A DNA stretch of 64,000 nucleotides, taken from contig JAQFVV010000281.1 of the NCBI GenBank assembly GCA_028023455.1, positions 1,118,001-1,182,000 of the forward strand, written 5' to 3'. This document shows, piece after piece, positions 23,669 to 36,583 of the stretch; the stretch's first letter is position 1; the number at the start of each line of letters is the position of its first letter. Source of the DNA: Epiperipatus broadwayi. Lineage: Eukaryota > Onychophora > Udeonychophora > Euonychophora > Peripatidae. The notes beneath the pieces are model-generated. The model was not told the origin of the DNA and did not search any database. It saw nothing but the letters and a program-made list of their open reading frames with translations. Both the position numbers and the translations under genes were made by a program.

Positions 23669-25542
23669 GTTTCCAACCAGTAACCACCTAAACATTCACA
23701 GTAAATATAGCAACCAATATTTCTAACTGCTGTCAAGGCAACCTTCACACTTTTTATCCAGGTCCCTGTATTGAATAATCCAAAATTTTAGATCATAATA
23801 ATATATCTGGCATGAAAATCTTAACAAGTGGCTTTCAATACTCTTCTGGATGCACTAGAAAATCTGCTTGAGTGGAGAAGAGGTTTTAAACCCAGTGCAG
23901 GTTTGAAACTTGGTATAAAATAACAAGTTAAAAGTATTTATTATTAATTGTGATATAAATATATTGCTATTTTATTATTGTTGAATAGCAATTAAAATAA
24001 ATAAACAAATAAATTAAATTTATTAAATCTTGTAAAATAGATGGTTATAGTTATTCCTTAAGCATATTATTTTGTAGTGAATCCAAAACAATTTTGAATA
24101 TAATGAGTAGTTATTAAAAACAAAGATAGAGGGGTAATATTAATATATTCACACTAAGGTTATTGGTTCATTTAGCACCACAATACATTGTAATAAAAGC
24201 TTTATATTATCTAACCAAGTTGTAGGAGGGGTGATTAAGAAAAAGAGAACTAGAAACCACAGACTATGATTCTAATCTTATAGAATAAGGAAGAAAAAAC
24301 AAAAATCAGAAAATTTTGGAATCTAATTGAATGGAATTATAATATATTGATATCTAAAAATGATTGAATAGAAATCTAAAAAACCTTGCTATAATTTCAA
24401 TATCACTTTTTCATCGATTTATGGTTCTTAAAAGTTATATAGGAAAGAAAATGAAAACCCTGTGCATCATAACTTACTCCCATAAATATTGCTTCAAATC
24501 AGGAAAAATTCAAGAAAAAGTGAGCTTTTGCTTTTATTTTGTTCATATTTTTAAAATCTCATCTTTACAAATGATGCACAAATTATTTATAGTTAAAAGA
24601 AAAAGCTGATAATGTTTGTTTGTATTTTATAGCAATCTTATTACCCAGAAGAACAATATTGTGCTTGTAAATTATAATTTCAATAAAATAATTCTAAATA
24701 ATTTTGAAGAAAAATGTCAAAAGATAAAATAAACAAATCAAAAAAATCATTTTTGAATCATCTAATTTTTAATAAGGTAAAGATAATTGTGTGATTTTAT
24801 TCTGTATTCTCACCTGCTAATTTTTCTTAGCACCAATTGTGTAATGATAGAAATGGAACATTACAGATTACGTAAAATGCTAAGGATATCGTGTGTATAT
24901 ATATATATAATTGGATAAATCTTTTTAGTATTGCTAAACAGTTATTATTTTACCAATGGAAATGAAAGAAAAATATTTACTTTTAAAAGTTTACTGTGCA
25001 ACACGTATAAATATGATTTTAAAAAAATGTTTGAAAAATGTCCAAATTACTTCAAATTGTTACATTTAACATGCAGGAAAGAATAAAATCAATAAAGAAT
25101 TTAAAAAAGTTAAATATGTTAATTGTAATAAAATTCTAAAGTCATTTTCAAGGAGAATTATCTGGATGAAAACATGGACAAACCAATTTTAGTTATACTC
25201 CACTTGAAATGTTTAAACCTTGTCTCACTATGTTAATATAGAATAAATCAATAAATGTATTTAAAAGTTTGTTTTGAAGACTACAATAACCTATAAAGTT
25301 ATTAAGGAAAATTATCTCCAGAAAAGTGGATAAATCTATCCTTTTGATTATGCTACAATTGAAAATGTTTGAATTTTAATTTCACTATATTGTCATCGGT
25401 AACTGAACCGATAAATGATTTTTTTTCTTTGCCTTTGGAAAAGTATTTGAAGATTGTCTGATTATATTAACATCAAACAGGAGAATCAATATATATATAT
25501 ATAAACAAAAAAAGACTTATAAATCCAATAAATAATATTATA

Positions 25543-25569
25543 TTTCAACCAGAGGACTGGTTTCATCAG
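25543..25569 (-). ncRNA. Hammerhead-like core in left PLE terminus
   Basis: On the minus strand CTGATGA (25569-25563) is followed by a 6-bp hairpin AACCAG/CTGGTT with loop TCCT and then GAAA (25546-25543). This is the conserved core order of a hammerhead ribozyme (CUGAUGA, stem II, GAAA). A following TATAA...TTATA pairing could be stem III, but the expected UH cleavage position is not canonical. Hammerhead motifs are established in PLE terminal repeats; self-cleavage of this copy is uncertain. Confidence 0.4.
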
Positions 25570-25844
25570 AAAGGAAAAAATACACCGTAAAATGGCGATA
25601 ATCAAAAATTACAGATTTGGTAAAAGATTAAAAATTTAACAAAACCCCCCTGATTCATCACAAAATCTAACACAGAATATCTACCCAATCAATGACAAAA
25701 TTCAAACAAAAAAAAGAAAAAAACTACATTCCTTCCTAATCAAGCTTAAATTCTATTTCAATTAAAATAAATATAAAAAATCCAAAATTAAAATATACAT
25801 ATGTGCATACATAGAAAAATTAGACTATGCTTTACAAGATAGAG

Positions 25845-27120
25845 AGTATGATCATGGTCTTATTACTACTATGGTTGAATTAATATATTTAGTTTTAAGA
25901 AATAATTTTTTTACTTTTGATTCAGGATACTAATTACAAAAACAAGGTACTGCAATGGGTACAAAGATGGTACCAAGTTATGCGAAAATTTTTATGTCAA
26001 AACTAGAGTCCTCTATACTTGATAATGCTAAGCCGAAACCTCACTCTTGGCTTAGATATATAGATGACATTTTAATGATATGGCCACATAGTGAAGTTGA
26101 ACTTCATAATTTTTTAAGTAATTTAAATAATTTTAATAAAAGTATTAATTTCACAATGAATTTTTCAAAATCAATTGCTCATTTGCTTGATGTTGAAGTT
26201 ATTTACACTAATAGAGTTCTTACTACTACTGTATATAGGAAACCAACTGATAATAACTGCTATCTACATTTTTATAGTAACCATCCTAAACATTTAAAGG
26301 CTAATATTTCTTATAGTCAATTTTTAAGGATGAAGAGGATTTGTAATGATGAGAAATTTCTTCAACAAAATAATAGTATTTTATATAATAGATTGCTCAA
26401 TATGAGGTATCCTAAGACATTTTTGGATAATGCAGTAAGAAGATCTTCTTTAATTGATAGAAAGAAACTTCTTTTATCTGAAAAGAGTAAAAAACAATTA
26501 GATGTTCCACCATTGGTTCTTACTTTTAATAGAGATTTACCTAATATTAACCGGATATTGGTGAAACATTTTAACATATTACAGTCCACAGATTATTTAA
26601 AATCTATTTTTTCTGATCCACCTAAAGTTGTATATCGAAAACATAGATTACTTAGAGATATACTTGTCAAAACAAATTTTATTAGTAGTTCTGTACAGGT
26701 AAAAGGGTGTTCTCCATGTGAGGATAAGATGTTTTACATGTAAACATATTGTGGCAAAAGTGGTCTTTAGTACTAAGAATCGTAATTTTAAATGATATAT
26801 TCCTAATTATGTTACATGTAAAAGTGTTAATTTGATATATTTGATAGAGTGTAGTAGATGTTTAAACCAATATATAGGTGAGTCAGTAAATAGTTTACAT
26901 GTCAGAATGACTAATCATAGATTTGACGTTTTGCATAAGAATAAAGATAGACCGGTTTCAAAACATTTTAACTTACCAAATCATTCAATTGATGATTTAA
27001 AAGTAGTGATTCTTCAAGAAAGTTTTTCTTCTACAAGGGAGAGGAAACAAAAGGAGAGTTTATTTTTAAATTCAAGACCTTAGAACCACATGGATTGAAA
27101 TTAAACACTGGGACTATTAC
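25845..27120 (+). pseudogene. PLE reverse transcriptase plus GIY-YIG endonuclease, 5'-truncated
   Basis: The frame runs LDYALQDREYDHGLITTMVE, a stop near 25,930, then QKQGTAMGTKMVPSYAKIFM (motif B) and LRYIDDILMIW (motif C, near 26,058-26,090). The long open part is 25955-26743. At its end GCSPCED and, one frame away, RCFTCKHIV form a split CX2C...CX2C finger, so there is one frameshift near 26,725. The GIY-YIG domain at 26832-27083 starts NLIYLIECSRCLNQYIGES and continues with the Arg- and His-containing helix VRMTNHRF. A decayed Pro-His-Gly-Leu tail follows. The protein would prime and copy its own RNA; this copy is dead. Confidence 0.75.
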
Positions 27121-27645
27121 ATCTCTGGGTTACCTGGTCTCTTAAATAATTTCTATATGTGAGTTTTTTATGTGAAAATTTTCTTATATGAGGTTTTTTA
27201 TGTAAAAATTGGTTATATGGATGTTTAATATCTGTGTTTAATTGGTATATAGATAAATAATTAGTTATTATAAATTATTGTACTTTGCACTAACTATAAT
27301 TTTTGATTAAAATGTATACGTATTTTAGTTTTTAATGAATATTAATGTGAGCACAGCTATTTTTTGTATGTGAGCATAGTCTAATTTTTCTATGTATGCA
27401 CATATGTATATGTTAATTTTGGATTTTTTATTTTTATATTTATTTTAATTTAAATAGAATTTAAGCTTGATAAGAAGGGAATGTATTCTTTTTTTTTTTT
27501 TTTGTTTGAATTTTGTCATTGATTGGGTAGATTATTCTGTGTTAGATTTTATGACCAATCAGGGTGGTTTTGTTAAATTTTTAATCTTTTACCAAATCTG
27601 TAATTTTTGATTATCGCCATTTTACTGTGTATTTATTTTTTCTTT

Positions 27646-27673
27646 CTGATGAAAACCAGTCCTCTGGTTGAAA
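27646..27673 (+). ncRNA. Hammerhead-like core in right PLE terminus
   Basis: CTGATGA (27646-27652) is followed by the AACCAG/CTGGTT hairpin (27654-27669) and GAAA (27670-27673). It is the inverted partner of the motif at 25543-25569, with one extra A before stem II. Downstream TATAATATT...TTTATAAGTC could form a short stem III. The catalytic core is conserved, the cleavage site doubtful. Confidence 0.4.
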
Positions 27674-27751
27674 TATAATATTATTTATTGGATTTATAAG
27701 TCTTTTTTTGTTTTTATATGCATTGCCTTTGGTTAGTTTGTTATATATTAA

Positions 27752-30432
27752 TATTTTGATATATAGAAAATACATATTTTGCGGGCTCATCCGTGTTAAA
27801 ATCTTTTAATATTAATATACTGACATTTCGATTTGGTCACACAAGCCATCCACAGAGTTATAAAGAGTAGAAAGATGGTTGTTAAGGCGCGACAATCACT
27901 GATTTGAATAAAATGTTAAAATTCCACCAATAGCAAAAAATGTTAAATTTAGGAATAATTTTTAAAAAAATCTTTCCAAATAGGAGGAAATTTGCCTGTA
28001 TCATCTCGCTTATTGATACAATCTGGCCTTTTTAGTATCTCAATGGCTTCTCTAATTTTCCATTGGTAGAGATTATCACATCTGGATATGATCCTGGTAT
28101 TAAAAAAATCAATTTTATGACCTGAATCTATAGTATAGAGTAAGAGTGCTGATGATAATGAGTGTTGTTTAACTGCATTAGCATGCTCATCTCTCCTAAC
28201 GCTGATGCAACGATTACTCATACCTATGTAAAAAGCTTTACAATTTTTACATGAGATTTGATAGACACCATGAGATTCAAGAGGGATTGAATCCTTAGGC
28301 TTGGTTATTATATTGCTGATCTTTTGATGAGCAGAAAATGCTGTATCTATATTATAGCGTTTTAATATACGCCCAATACTGTCTGTAGTTCCTTTTACAT
28401 ATGGAACACAAATCCTAATAGCTGATTTATCATCTTTTTGTTTCCTATTTTGTCTATTTTGGGCTTGAAATAAGGCTTTTTTTTATAAATTTGTAATTAT
28501 AACTATTTTCTAATAAAACACTATTAATATGATTTATAAAACACTATTAATATGATTTATTTCTTCTTTCAGATGTGTCTCATCTGAAAGGTTAATTGCT
28601 CTATTGAAAAGAGTTTTGGCTACAGAAACTATCTCAGTTGGGGGATGATAAGAATGGAAATGCAAACATCTGTCTGTGTGTGTATCCTCTCTGTAAATAG
28701 AAAAAGATAAACTATTTGGTGTTCTGGTGACTAGAACATCAAGAAAAGGGAGTTTTCCATCCGACTCTGTCTCCATTGTAAATTTAATATGAGGATGCAT
28801 ATTATTTAAATGTAAGAATAAATCCTCTAATTTATTTTTTCCATGTTGCCATACGACAAAAGTGTCATCTATGTATCTGAGCCCAAATGAGAGGTTTTAA
28901 AGATGATGATTCTAAAGCACGAGTTTCTATATATTCCATGAATAAATCAGCTATTACTCCTGAGATAGGTGAGCCCATAGGAGTACCAAAAACTTGTCTG
29001 TAATGCTGTTCATTGTATACAAAATATGTATTTAGGAGACAATGTTTAATTAAAGCAATAATATGGTCTGGTAAATTGCAATGTTGTGAGATTATATTTA
29101 AAGCTTCATCAATTGGAATGTTTGCAAACAAAGACACGACATCAAAACTGACCAGAATGTCATTTGCATTAATTTTTAAACTTTTTAAAACAGAAATAAA
29201 ATGAACAGACTTTTTAATATATGATTTAATAGATGGGATTGTAGGTTTAATAAAATCCGATAAGTATCTGGCTAAAATATGACTTGGAGTACCTATTGCA
29301 CTTACTATTGGACGAAGGGGGATATCTGGGTTATGAATTTTTGGAAGTCGATAAAATTTTGGACAGATACAAGATTTTTCACGAGGGATTTTTTTATCTC
29401 TGTTTCAATAGGTTATTTATTAATAATAGCTTTTGTTGTTTTTTCCACATACGTAGTATGATATTTTTTGATAGTTTATAAGTTTTATTATTAAGCAGAT
29501 CTAAAATTTTATTATGGTAAATGTCACGATCCATTACAATTGTGGCATTACCTTTATCAGCTGGAAGTACAACAATTGATTTGTCCGATTTTATATTATT
29601 TAATGCTTGTCTTTCTTTCTTTGAAATATTATTTTTAGGAAGCTTAGCTTTTTTAAAAATATTACAAATCTCAGGTCTAGCCAAATCAGCCGATGTAGAA
29701 TTAATTTTATCGAGAACTGATTCAACATTACAAACAATTTTCTCAAAAGGTATCTGGGAAAGTGTTAAAGCAAAATTGAAACCTTTTTCTAAAACCGAAA
29801 TTTCATCTGTAGAGAAAGCTTTCCTAGATAAATTATAAACGTTTTTTTGATTTGGATACATAATGTTTGGGGATTGTGTTCTAATTAGCATTTGCAATTT
29901 TTTCTTTTGCTTTGCTGTTACAAATTCTGAATCTTTAAACGATCTAAAACTTGCAATACAATCACAACTAGTCCACAGTAAAGGATGCATTTTATTACTA
30001 AGGAATAAATGTAAATGTAGCAATACTTTATCAATTTTGACTAAATTTTTCCGAGTTTCTTTAATAAAAGAGTTTAAAATAATATTGCTAGTTTTCCTTA
30101 GAATTTTACTAACATTATAATTGTTCTTGTGAAACACAATTTTACAGCAAGTGGGTATAATATTGTGATTTTTGCACGCTAATAAAAAAGATAAATTACA
30201 AAGTAACTTACATTTCTTAATCCACATTCTTTCAAATATACGAAACTGTTTAAAAATTTCCTCCCCGTAGAGGTTAATAATTTTAAAATGAAGATTTGCA
30301 TGGGTTAAATATATAAAATACATATTTTGCAGGTTCATCCGTGTTAAAAACTTTTAATATTAATATACTGACGTTTCGACTTGGTCACACAAGCCATCCA
30401 CAGAGTTATAAAAGATAGAAAGACGGTTGTAG
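27752..30432 (-). mobile_element. Penelope-type PLE copy A (minus strand), near complete
   Basis: This element has terminal repeats at both ends, recognised by ATGGCTTGTGTGACC and by AACACGGATGAACCCGCAAA, the latter overlapping the start of the ORF. It faces copy B (30591-33215) head to head. Coding is nearly full length but interrupted. Confidence 0.75.
27949..30338 (-). pseudogene. PLE copy A polyprotein: RT and GIY-YIG endonuclease
   Basis: The open start (30338-29394) covers the N-terminal region, with VVLPADKGNATIVMDRDIYH, a PLE hallmark just ahead of the RT core. RT follows as LRPIVSAIG (about 29,300), DVVSLFANIPIDEAL (motif A, about 29,140), FGTPMGSPISGVIADLFMEY (motif B) and YIDDTFV (motif C, about 28,872). 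A one-base insertion just before motif C shifts the frame. The piece 28800-28534 continues RT and thumb. The C-terminal GIY-YIG domain has GVYQISCKNCKAFYIGMSNR (about 28,280-28,220), then 28221-27949. There are at least two frameshifts. Confidence 0.8.
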
Positions 30433-30590
30433 AGGCCAGATTGTATCAATAAGCGAGATGATACATGCAAACTTCCTCCTATTTGGAAAGATTTTTTAAA
30501 AAAACATTCCTAAATTTAACATTTTTTGCTATTGGTGCAATTTTAACATTTTATTCAAATCAATGATTGTAGCCCTCTACAACCATCTTT
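30433..30590 (+). mobile_element. 3' remnant of another Penelope copy (plus strand)
   Basis: CCAGATTGTATCAATAAGCG and the following bases encode the last about 26 residues of the endonuclease ORF (...PPIWKDFLKKHS, stop), then its 3' untranslated part, leading directly into the terminal repeat of copy B. It is the stump of a severely truncated tandem copy upstream of B, wedged between the two inverted elements. Confidence 0.6.
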
Positions 30591-33215
30591 CTACCTTTTA
30601 TAACTTGGTGGATGGCTTGTGTGACCAAGTCGAAATGTCAGTATATTAATATTAAAAGTTTTTAACACTGATGAACCCGCAAAATATGTATTTTATATAT
30701 TTAACTCGTGCAAATCTTCATTTTAACATTATTAACCTCTACGGGGAGAAAATTTTTAAACAGTTTCGTATATTTGAAAGAACGTGGATTAAGAAATGTA
30801 AGTTCCTTTGTAATTTATCTTTTTTATTAGCATGCAATAATCACAATGTTATACCCACTTGCTGCAAAATTGTGTTTCACAAGAACATTTATAATGTTAG
30901 TAAAATTCTAAGGAAAACTAGCAATATTATTTTAAACTCTTTTATTAAAGAAACTCGGAAAAATTTAGACAAAATTGATAAAGTATTGCTACATTTACAT
31001 TTATTCCTTAGTAATAAAATACATCCTTTCTTCATTGTATTGCAAGTTTTAGATCGTTTAAGGATTCGAAATTTGTAATAGCAAAGCAAAAGAAAAAATT
31101 GCAAATGCTAATTAGAACACAATCCCCAAACATTATGTATCCTAATCAAAAAACCATTTATAATTTATCTAGGAAAGCCATTTCTACAGATGAAATTTCG
31201 GTTTTAGAAAAAGGTTTCAATTTTGCTTTAACACCTTCCCGGATACCTTTTGAGAAAATTGTTTGTAATGTTGAATCAGCTCTTGATAAATGTGATTCTA
31301 CATCGGCTGATTTGGCTAGACCTGAGATTTGTAATATTTTTAAAAAAGCTAAGCTTCCTAAAAATAATATTTCAAAGAAAGAAAGACAAGCATTAAATAA
31401 TATAAAATCAGACAAATCAATTGTTGTACTTCCAGCTGATAAAGGTAATGCCACAGTTGTAATGGATCGTGACATTTACCATAATAAAATTTTAGATCTG
31501 CTTAATGATAAAACTTATAAACTATCAAAAAGAGATCATACTACGTATTTGGAAAAAACAACAAAAGCTATTATTAATAAATCACCTATTGAAACAGAGA
31601 CAAAAAATAAAATAATCCCTCATGAAAAATCTTGTGTCTGTCCAAAATTTTATCGACTTCCAAAATTCACAAACCAGATACCCCCCTTCGTCCAATAGTA
31701 AGTGCAATAGGTTCTCCAACTCATATTTTAGCCAGATACTTATCGGATTTCATTAAACCTACAATCCCATCTATTAAATCATATATTAAAAATTCTCTTC
31801 ATTTTATTTCTGTTTTAAAAAGTTTAAAAATTAATGCTAATGACATTCTGGTCAGTTTTGATGTCGTGTCTTTGTTTACAAACATTCCAATTGATGAAGC
31901 TTTAAATATAATCTCACAATGTTGCAATTTACCAGACCATATTATTGCTTTAATTAAACATTGTCTCTTAAATACATATTTTGCATACAATGGACAGCAT
32001 TACAGACAAGTTTTTGGTACTCCTATGGGCTCACCTATCTCAGGAGTAATAGCTGATTTATTCATGAAATATATAGAAACTCTTACTTTAGAATCATCAT
32101 CTTTAAAACCTCTCATTTGGCTCAGATACATAGATGACACTTTTGTCATATGGCAACATGAAAAAAATAAATTAGATGATTTTTTCTTACATTTAAATAA
32201 TATGAATCCTCATATTAAATTTACAATGAGTCTGATGGAAAACTCCCTTTTCTTGATGTTCTAGTCACCAGAACACCAAATAGTTTATCTTTTTCTATTT
32301 ACAGAAAGGATACACACACAGACAGATATTTGCATTTCCATTCTCATCATCATCCAACTTAGATAGTTTCTGTAGCCAAAACTCTTTTAAATAGAGCAAT
32401 TAATCTTTCAGATGAAACACATCTGAAAGAAGAAATAAATCATATTAATAGCGTTTTATTAGCAAATAGTTATAATTACAAATTTATAAAAAAAGCCTTA
32501 TTTCAAGCCCAAAATAGACAAAATAGGAAACAAAAAGAAGATAAATCAGCTATTAGGATTTGTGTTCTATATGTAAAAGGAACTACAGACAGTATCGGGC
32601 ATATACCAAAATGCTATAATATAGATACAGCATTTTCTGCTCATCAAAAGATCAGCAATATAATAACCAAGCCTAAGGATTCAATCCCTCTTGCATCTCA
32701 TGGTGTCTATCAAATCTCATGTAAAAATTGTAAAGCTTCTTACATAGGTATGAGTAATCGTCGCATCAGTGTTAGGAGGTATGAGCATGCTAATGCAGTT
32801 AAACAACACTCATCATCATCAGCACTCTCACTCCATACTATAGATTCAGGTCATAAAATTGATTTTTCTAGTACCAGGATCATATCCAGATGTGATAATC
32901 TTTACCAATGCAAAATTAGAGAAGCCATTGAGATACTTAAAAGGCCAGATTGTATCAATAAGCGAGATGATACATGCAAATTTCCTCTTATTTGGAAAAT
33001 TTTTTTTAAAAAACAGGTGAAATTTTAACATTTTATTCAAATCAATGATTGTAGTGCCTCTACAACCATCTTTCTACATTTTATAACTCTGTGGATGGCT
33101 TGTGTGACCAAGTCAAAACGTCAGTATATTAATATTAAAAGTTTTTTAACACGGATGAACCCGCAAAATATGTATTTTATATATTTAACCCGTGCACATC
33201 TTCGTTTTAACATAT
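30591..33215 (+). mobile_element. Penelope-type PLE copy B (plus strand), near complete
   Basis: This copy has terminal repeats at about 30,591-30,710 and 33,040-33,215, both containing TGGATGGCTTGTGTGACC and the AACACNGATGAACCCGC segment with the beginning of the ORF. It is very similar to copy A in opposite orientation. Inverted pairs of about 2.6 kb like this would form a hairpin in a transcript. Confidence 0.75.
30671..33028 (+). pseudogene. PLE copy B polyprotein: RT and GIY-YIG endonuclease
   Basis: The ATG at 30671 overlaps the terminal repeat. The open pieces are 30671-31078, 31099-31698 (with VVLPADKGNATVVMDRDIYH), 31632-32264 (RPIVSAIG, DVVSLFTNIP motif A, FGTPMGSPISG motif B, YIDDTFVIW motif C) and a final frame to 33028. 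That last frame holds a stop near 32,360 and HGVYQISCKNCKASYIGMS of the GIY-YIG domain, followed by RRISVRRYEH. There are at least three frameshifts and one nonsense codon. Catalytic residues of RT are intact. Confidence 0.8.
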
Positions 33216-33605
33216 ATATATATATGAAAAACAAAAACAAGTTTTATATACGTAAAAACATGCTATCTCTTGTATTAATGATCAATAGATGGAGCTTTAC
33301 CAAGACCTCCAAACAAGCGTATTTGTTTACATAAACATCAGAGTCAATATTCACTGTCTCTTTCATTTTGCTCCATCAGCTGATTTCAAGCTGATTTGCT
33401 CTCATCAGTGAAGGGATAGGAGTTAGAAACTAGACCTAAATATTAACTCCAAGTGTTTATGCAAAACGTTTCTATCAGTTTGCAAGCATGAATTTTTTAG
33501 ACACTTAAATGTCTTCAAACTCAGCCTATCAAACTAGATAGCTATATGGGTCTGATATCAGTTCAGTTTCTCCATCTAGTCAAAGCTTCTGCAATATATA
33601 TATAT
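33216..33605. mobile_element. Short TIR element, left copy (truncated)
   Basis: This aligns in direct orientation with 58,918-59,275: ATGGAGCTTTACCAA, CATCAGTGAAGGG, AGAAACTAGA and CAAACTAGATAGCTATAT are shared. The left end matches, in reverse complement, the right end of the other copy, so the intact element has terminal inverted repeats. This copy stops at a TA tract (about 33,594-33,610), exactly where the foldback arm starts. Confidence 0.55.
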
Positions 33606-34495
33606 ATATTGTACCTAACTGAAGTCTCATTTAGTTCCAATGAGTGCCCAGGGTTATCTTTGCTTAACCTTTAATTTAAAATTTTTCTGAATTTTAAAAA
33701 AAAATGATAAAAATGAAAATTAATTAATGTATAAAATAGGATAACCTTATATAGTATATATACTAGTTAGTTTGATAAGGGAGGCTAGATAATAATTTGA
33801 ATTAAAAGAAATATCAGAAATAGTTGGGAATTGATAAATGATATTAAATGTATTTTAAAATATCTACTGTATAATTCAGTTTAATGTTTAAATTATAATA
33901 ATTAGATATTATAAATAAGTTGGAATAATATTAAGTAATAAATTTAAAAATAATCTGTAAATTATTATTTTTTAAATGGTATAATAATATTATTCAGATG
34001 AAAGTTAGTGTAGCGTTCCACTTACAAAATTATCTTGAATTAAATATTCATTAACATTTTATTGTTGTAGTTTTAAAAATAACTTCTAAACAAATAATGT
34101 GCATTTGTTAGAATATTTTTTGTGTATGCAAGAATAACATAGACATAAATATAAAAAAAAATAATAATAAATCAATTCCAATATTGTTTAAAATAAAAAA
34201 ACAAACAAATGTTTGGATAAAATTATTTCAATGAAATATTGAAAAGTTTAATAGAGAAGTATAACTTTAAATTTTATATTTATTACTATTGTATTTATAA
34301 AATATTATTAAAAATAATACATAGCGTTCATTAATAATGAATTTTTGACTTTGCAGCTGGGAGTCATGTGGTATGATATAATAAGACTAATTATGTCAGT
34401 AAATTGATTTTACAGCTGAGTTGTCAAGAATATTAGAGTTTAAAAAAATAATTTCATTGATTTAAACCAAGGAATTGATCAAAAGGGGGGAGGGG

Positions 34496-34503
34496 TATAA
34501 AAG
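34496..34503 (+). promoter_or_regulatory. Possible TATA box in left arm
   Basis: GGGGAGGGGTATAAAAG is a textbook TATA motif in a GC-flanked setting. The counterpart in the right arm (near 57,770) is not preserved, and no gene start was found downstream, so this is only a sequence match. Confidence 0.2.
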
Positions 34504-36583
34504 ATTGTTATATAAAACAGGGATCTAGGTGTCATTCAGGAGCTGTTTTAATTATATGTGTGGCTGGACCTTAAAGGTTCTTTAATAAAAAGTAATTTTT
34601 AAAAACTTTATATTTTCTAAAAAAATAAAAGTATGTTTTTAAAACAATTATATAAAATCGTTTTGTGGAAATGAAGTGCTGAATATAAAAAAGGTAATTT
34701 GTTTTCTGATAATTAAATTACAATTGAAACACTAAAATTACAGTAAAATTTTTGAAAAAAATGCAGTGTTCCATATTTCATCTACCTTTGATCTATTCAT
34801 TTTTCTTTATTTAAAAGTAAAACTTAAATCATTAAGTATTGTTATGGCTAAAGAATTTATTGCACTAAACTATAGTATATCTCGTATCAAGTTAAAAATA
34901 CATGTGAAGAATAAATTAAAAAAAAGACATTCAAACATTTTAAAATATTAAAATAGAAATGCATCAGCATCTTTATAAATTAAAATTGATGTTAAATTTA
35001 ATACTGCCTTATTAATACATGACATATACATGTAAATATGCTCTTAACAGAATAATGTTTTTGAGGAAAATATGTATTTTAAAATACTAATTCTCATTTA
35101 TGCCAGTAGTATGAAAAGAATTTGTTTGGAAGTAAAACTTTAAAAGAATTTAAAAATATTATTAATGAACTTGTCTTTGTCAAATACATAATGTTTTGTT
35201 ATAGTTGCCAGTACTTATAAGTAACTTTGTGACCGTTGATCTTCACACATAAACCAAGGAGTGTCCTTAATTATAAACAAAGTCTACTCTTATGCTTGAA
35301 AAATAAATAAAAGGAAATTTGTTTAAAAAAAAATACATTTTGAAATATTAAGAATGTTTTAAAAAAAGTGCTCTATTTTAAAAAAAATGTGTTTATCTAA
35401 AGAAGAACAGTGAAAGTTAACTGAAAATATATATTATAATTATTCTGCAATTGAACCTAGAATTATAAATATAAAAAAAATGTACTCAGCTGAAGAATTT
35501 ATTTTTTTCAATGCCATCTTATTATACTTATACTTATGCTACTCAGCTGAAGAATTTATTCCCAATGCCAACTTATGTTTATGCTTATATTTTATTATTT
35601 TAATATTTAAAATTTTCTTTAAAGATAAAAGAAAGTGAAAGTGTTTATATAAAGAACTACTGAATATCTTTGTTTTGGAAACCATTGCCATGTTTATAAA
35701 TATTTGACTGAAGCTGCGAATCCAGATAGATGAATTGACCTGAATACATATTTTTAAACGGAAAAACCATTATGGAGCTAAAATATGAACTTAAGTTACT
35801 GTATTATTTTTTGTATTGTTTGTTTTATTGGTTTTAAAAAAAATGACACTATAAAAATATTTATGCTATATATTTTGTGTAACACTTTTGGCATAAATAT
35901 ACAGGTAAACTAGGGATATAATTTTAAAATGTAATATGTCTATTAGAATGAGCAAATGTTTTACTATTCTCAAGTGAATTTATTTTATTTATTAAACATT
36001 TCACAAGCTAGGTTCTGTTAAAAAAATTCATTTATAGAAAATTTAAATATCACAGTCTTAGTTTATTATAAATGGGATGTTTTATTTTAAATTTACCAAA
36101 GAAGTTTATCAGAGAGGATCCATTCATTTGTTTTTATGAATGTTATATTAATAATAACTACAAATATTTTTATATGCATCGAGAAGTAAATATTCTTGCA
36201 TTTAATTTACAATTTTAAAAGTTCACTAGATAATATATATTTTTTTTAGTATGTAATCTTTTACTATGTGTGCATTGTGCCTTGCTTAGAATTTTATATG
36301 CATTTAATTTTAAAGTATTTCTCATAGTAGTCATTTGACAGTGTATTTTGTTGGTTTGAACATTGAATACATTTTGTATTTTTAGACTTATTAGGAATAA
36401 CTTAATTAATTCAGGTGAAATATATATCTTGCTATTAGTTAGTATTTGTTAGCCTCATGGAGTTAGGCTTAGTTAATATTGAATATGCTTTATGGAGTAG
36501 ATAAAATCCTCCATCCTTATTGTATTATATTTCCATGATTTGATAGTGCTTGGCCCCAAAAGAGGGTTATTATATTGTATTTT

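Larger units (their letters stand above)
21046..25489. other. Gene-poor AT-rich DNA
   Basis: I see no convincing gene. The stretch contains a possible tRNA-related SINE fragment (about 22,885-22,975), a TA microsatellite (23,606-23,663) and a weak direct repeat of about 130 bp (25,130-25,260 compared with 25,295-25,410). Open frames here are short and of low complexity. Confidence 0.5.
25490..27735 (+). mobile_element. Neptune-like PLE with inverted termini
   Basis: A reverse transcriptase/GIY-YIG gene is flanked by inverted copies of one terminal sequence (25490-25845 and about 27345-27735). Landmarks present in both in opposite orientation include CCAGTCCTCTGG, GTCATTGATTGGGTAGAT and AGACTATGCT/AGCATAGTCT. 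PLEs are known to carry terminal repeats in direct or inverted arrangement. The coding part is 5'-truncated: it starts just inside the left terminus, after RT motif A. The assignment to the Neptune type rests on the extra Cys-rich finger between RT and endonuclease. Confidence 0.7.

Noticed and set aside
24364-24609. 81-codon frame
   Set aside because: Compositionally ordinary AT-rich frame with no domain, no partner copy and no splice signals.
29521-29838. 105-codon + strand frame inside PLE copy A
   Set aside because: It is the antisense shadow of the PLE frame, and the same shadow occurs opposite copy B (31475-31158).
30601-30675. Hammerhead ribozyme in the Penelope-type terminal repeats
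   Set aside because: There is a good hairpin GGCTTG/CAAGTC followed by CGAAA and GTC, but the CUGAUGA box reads CTGTGGATG or GGTGGATG in all four copies. The CTGATGA at 30668 has no stem II. I leave it as a possible degenerate ribozyme without calling it.
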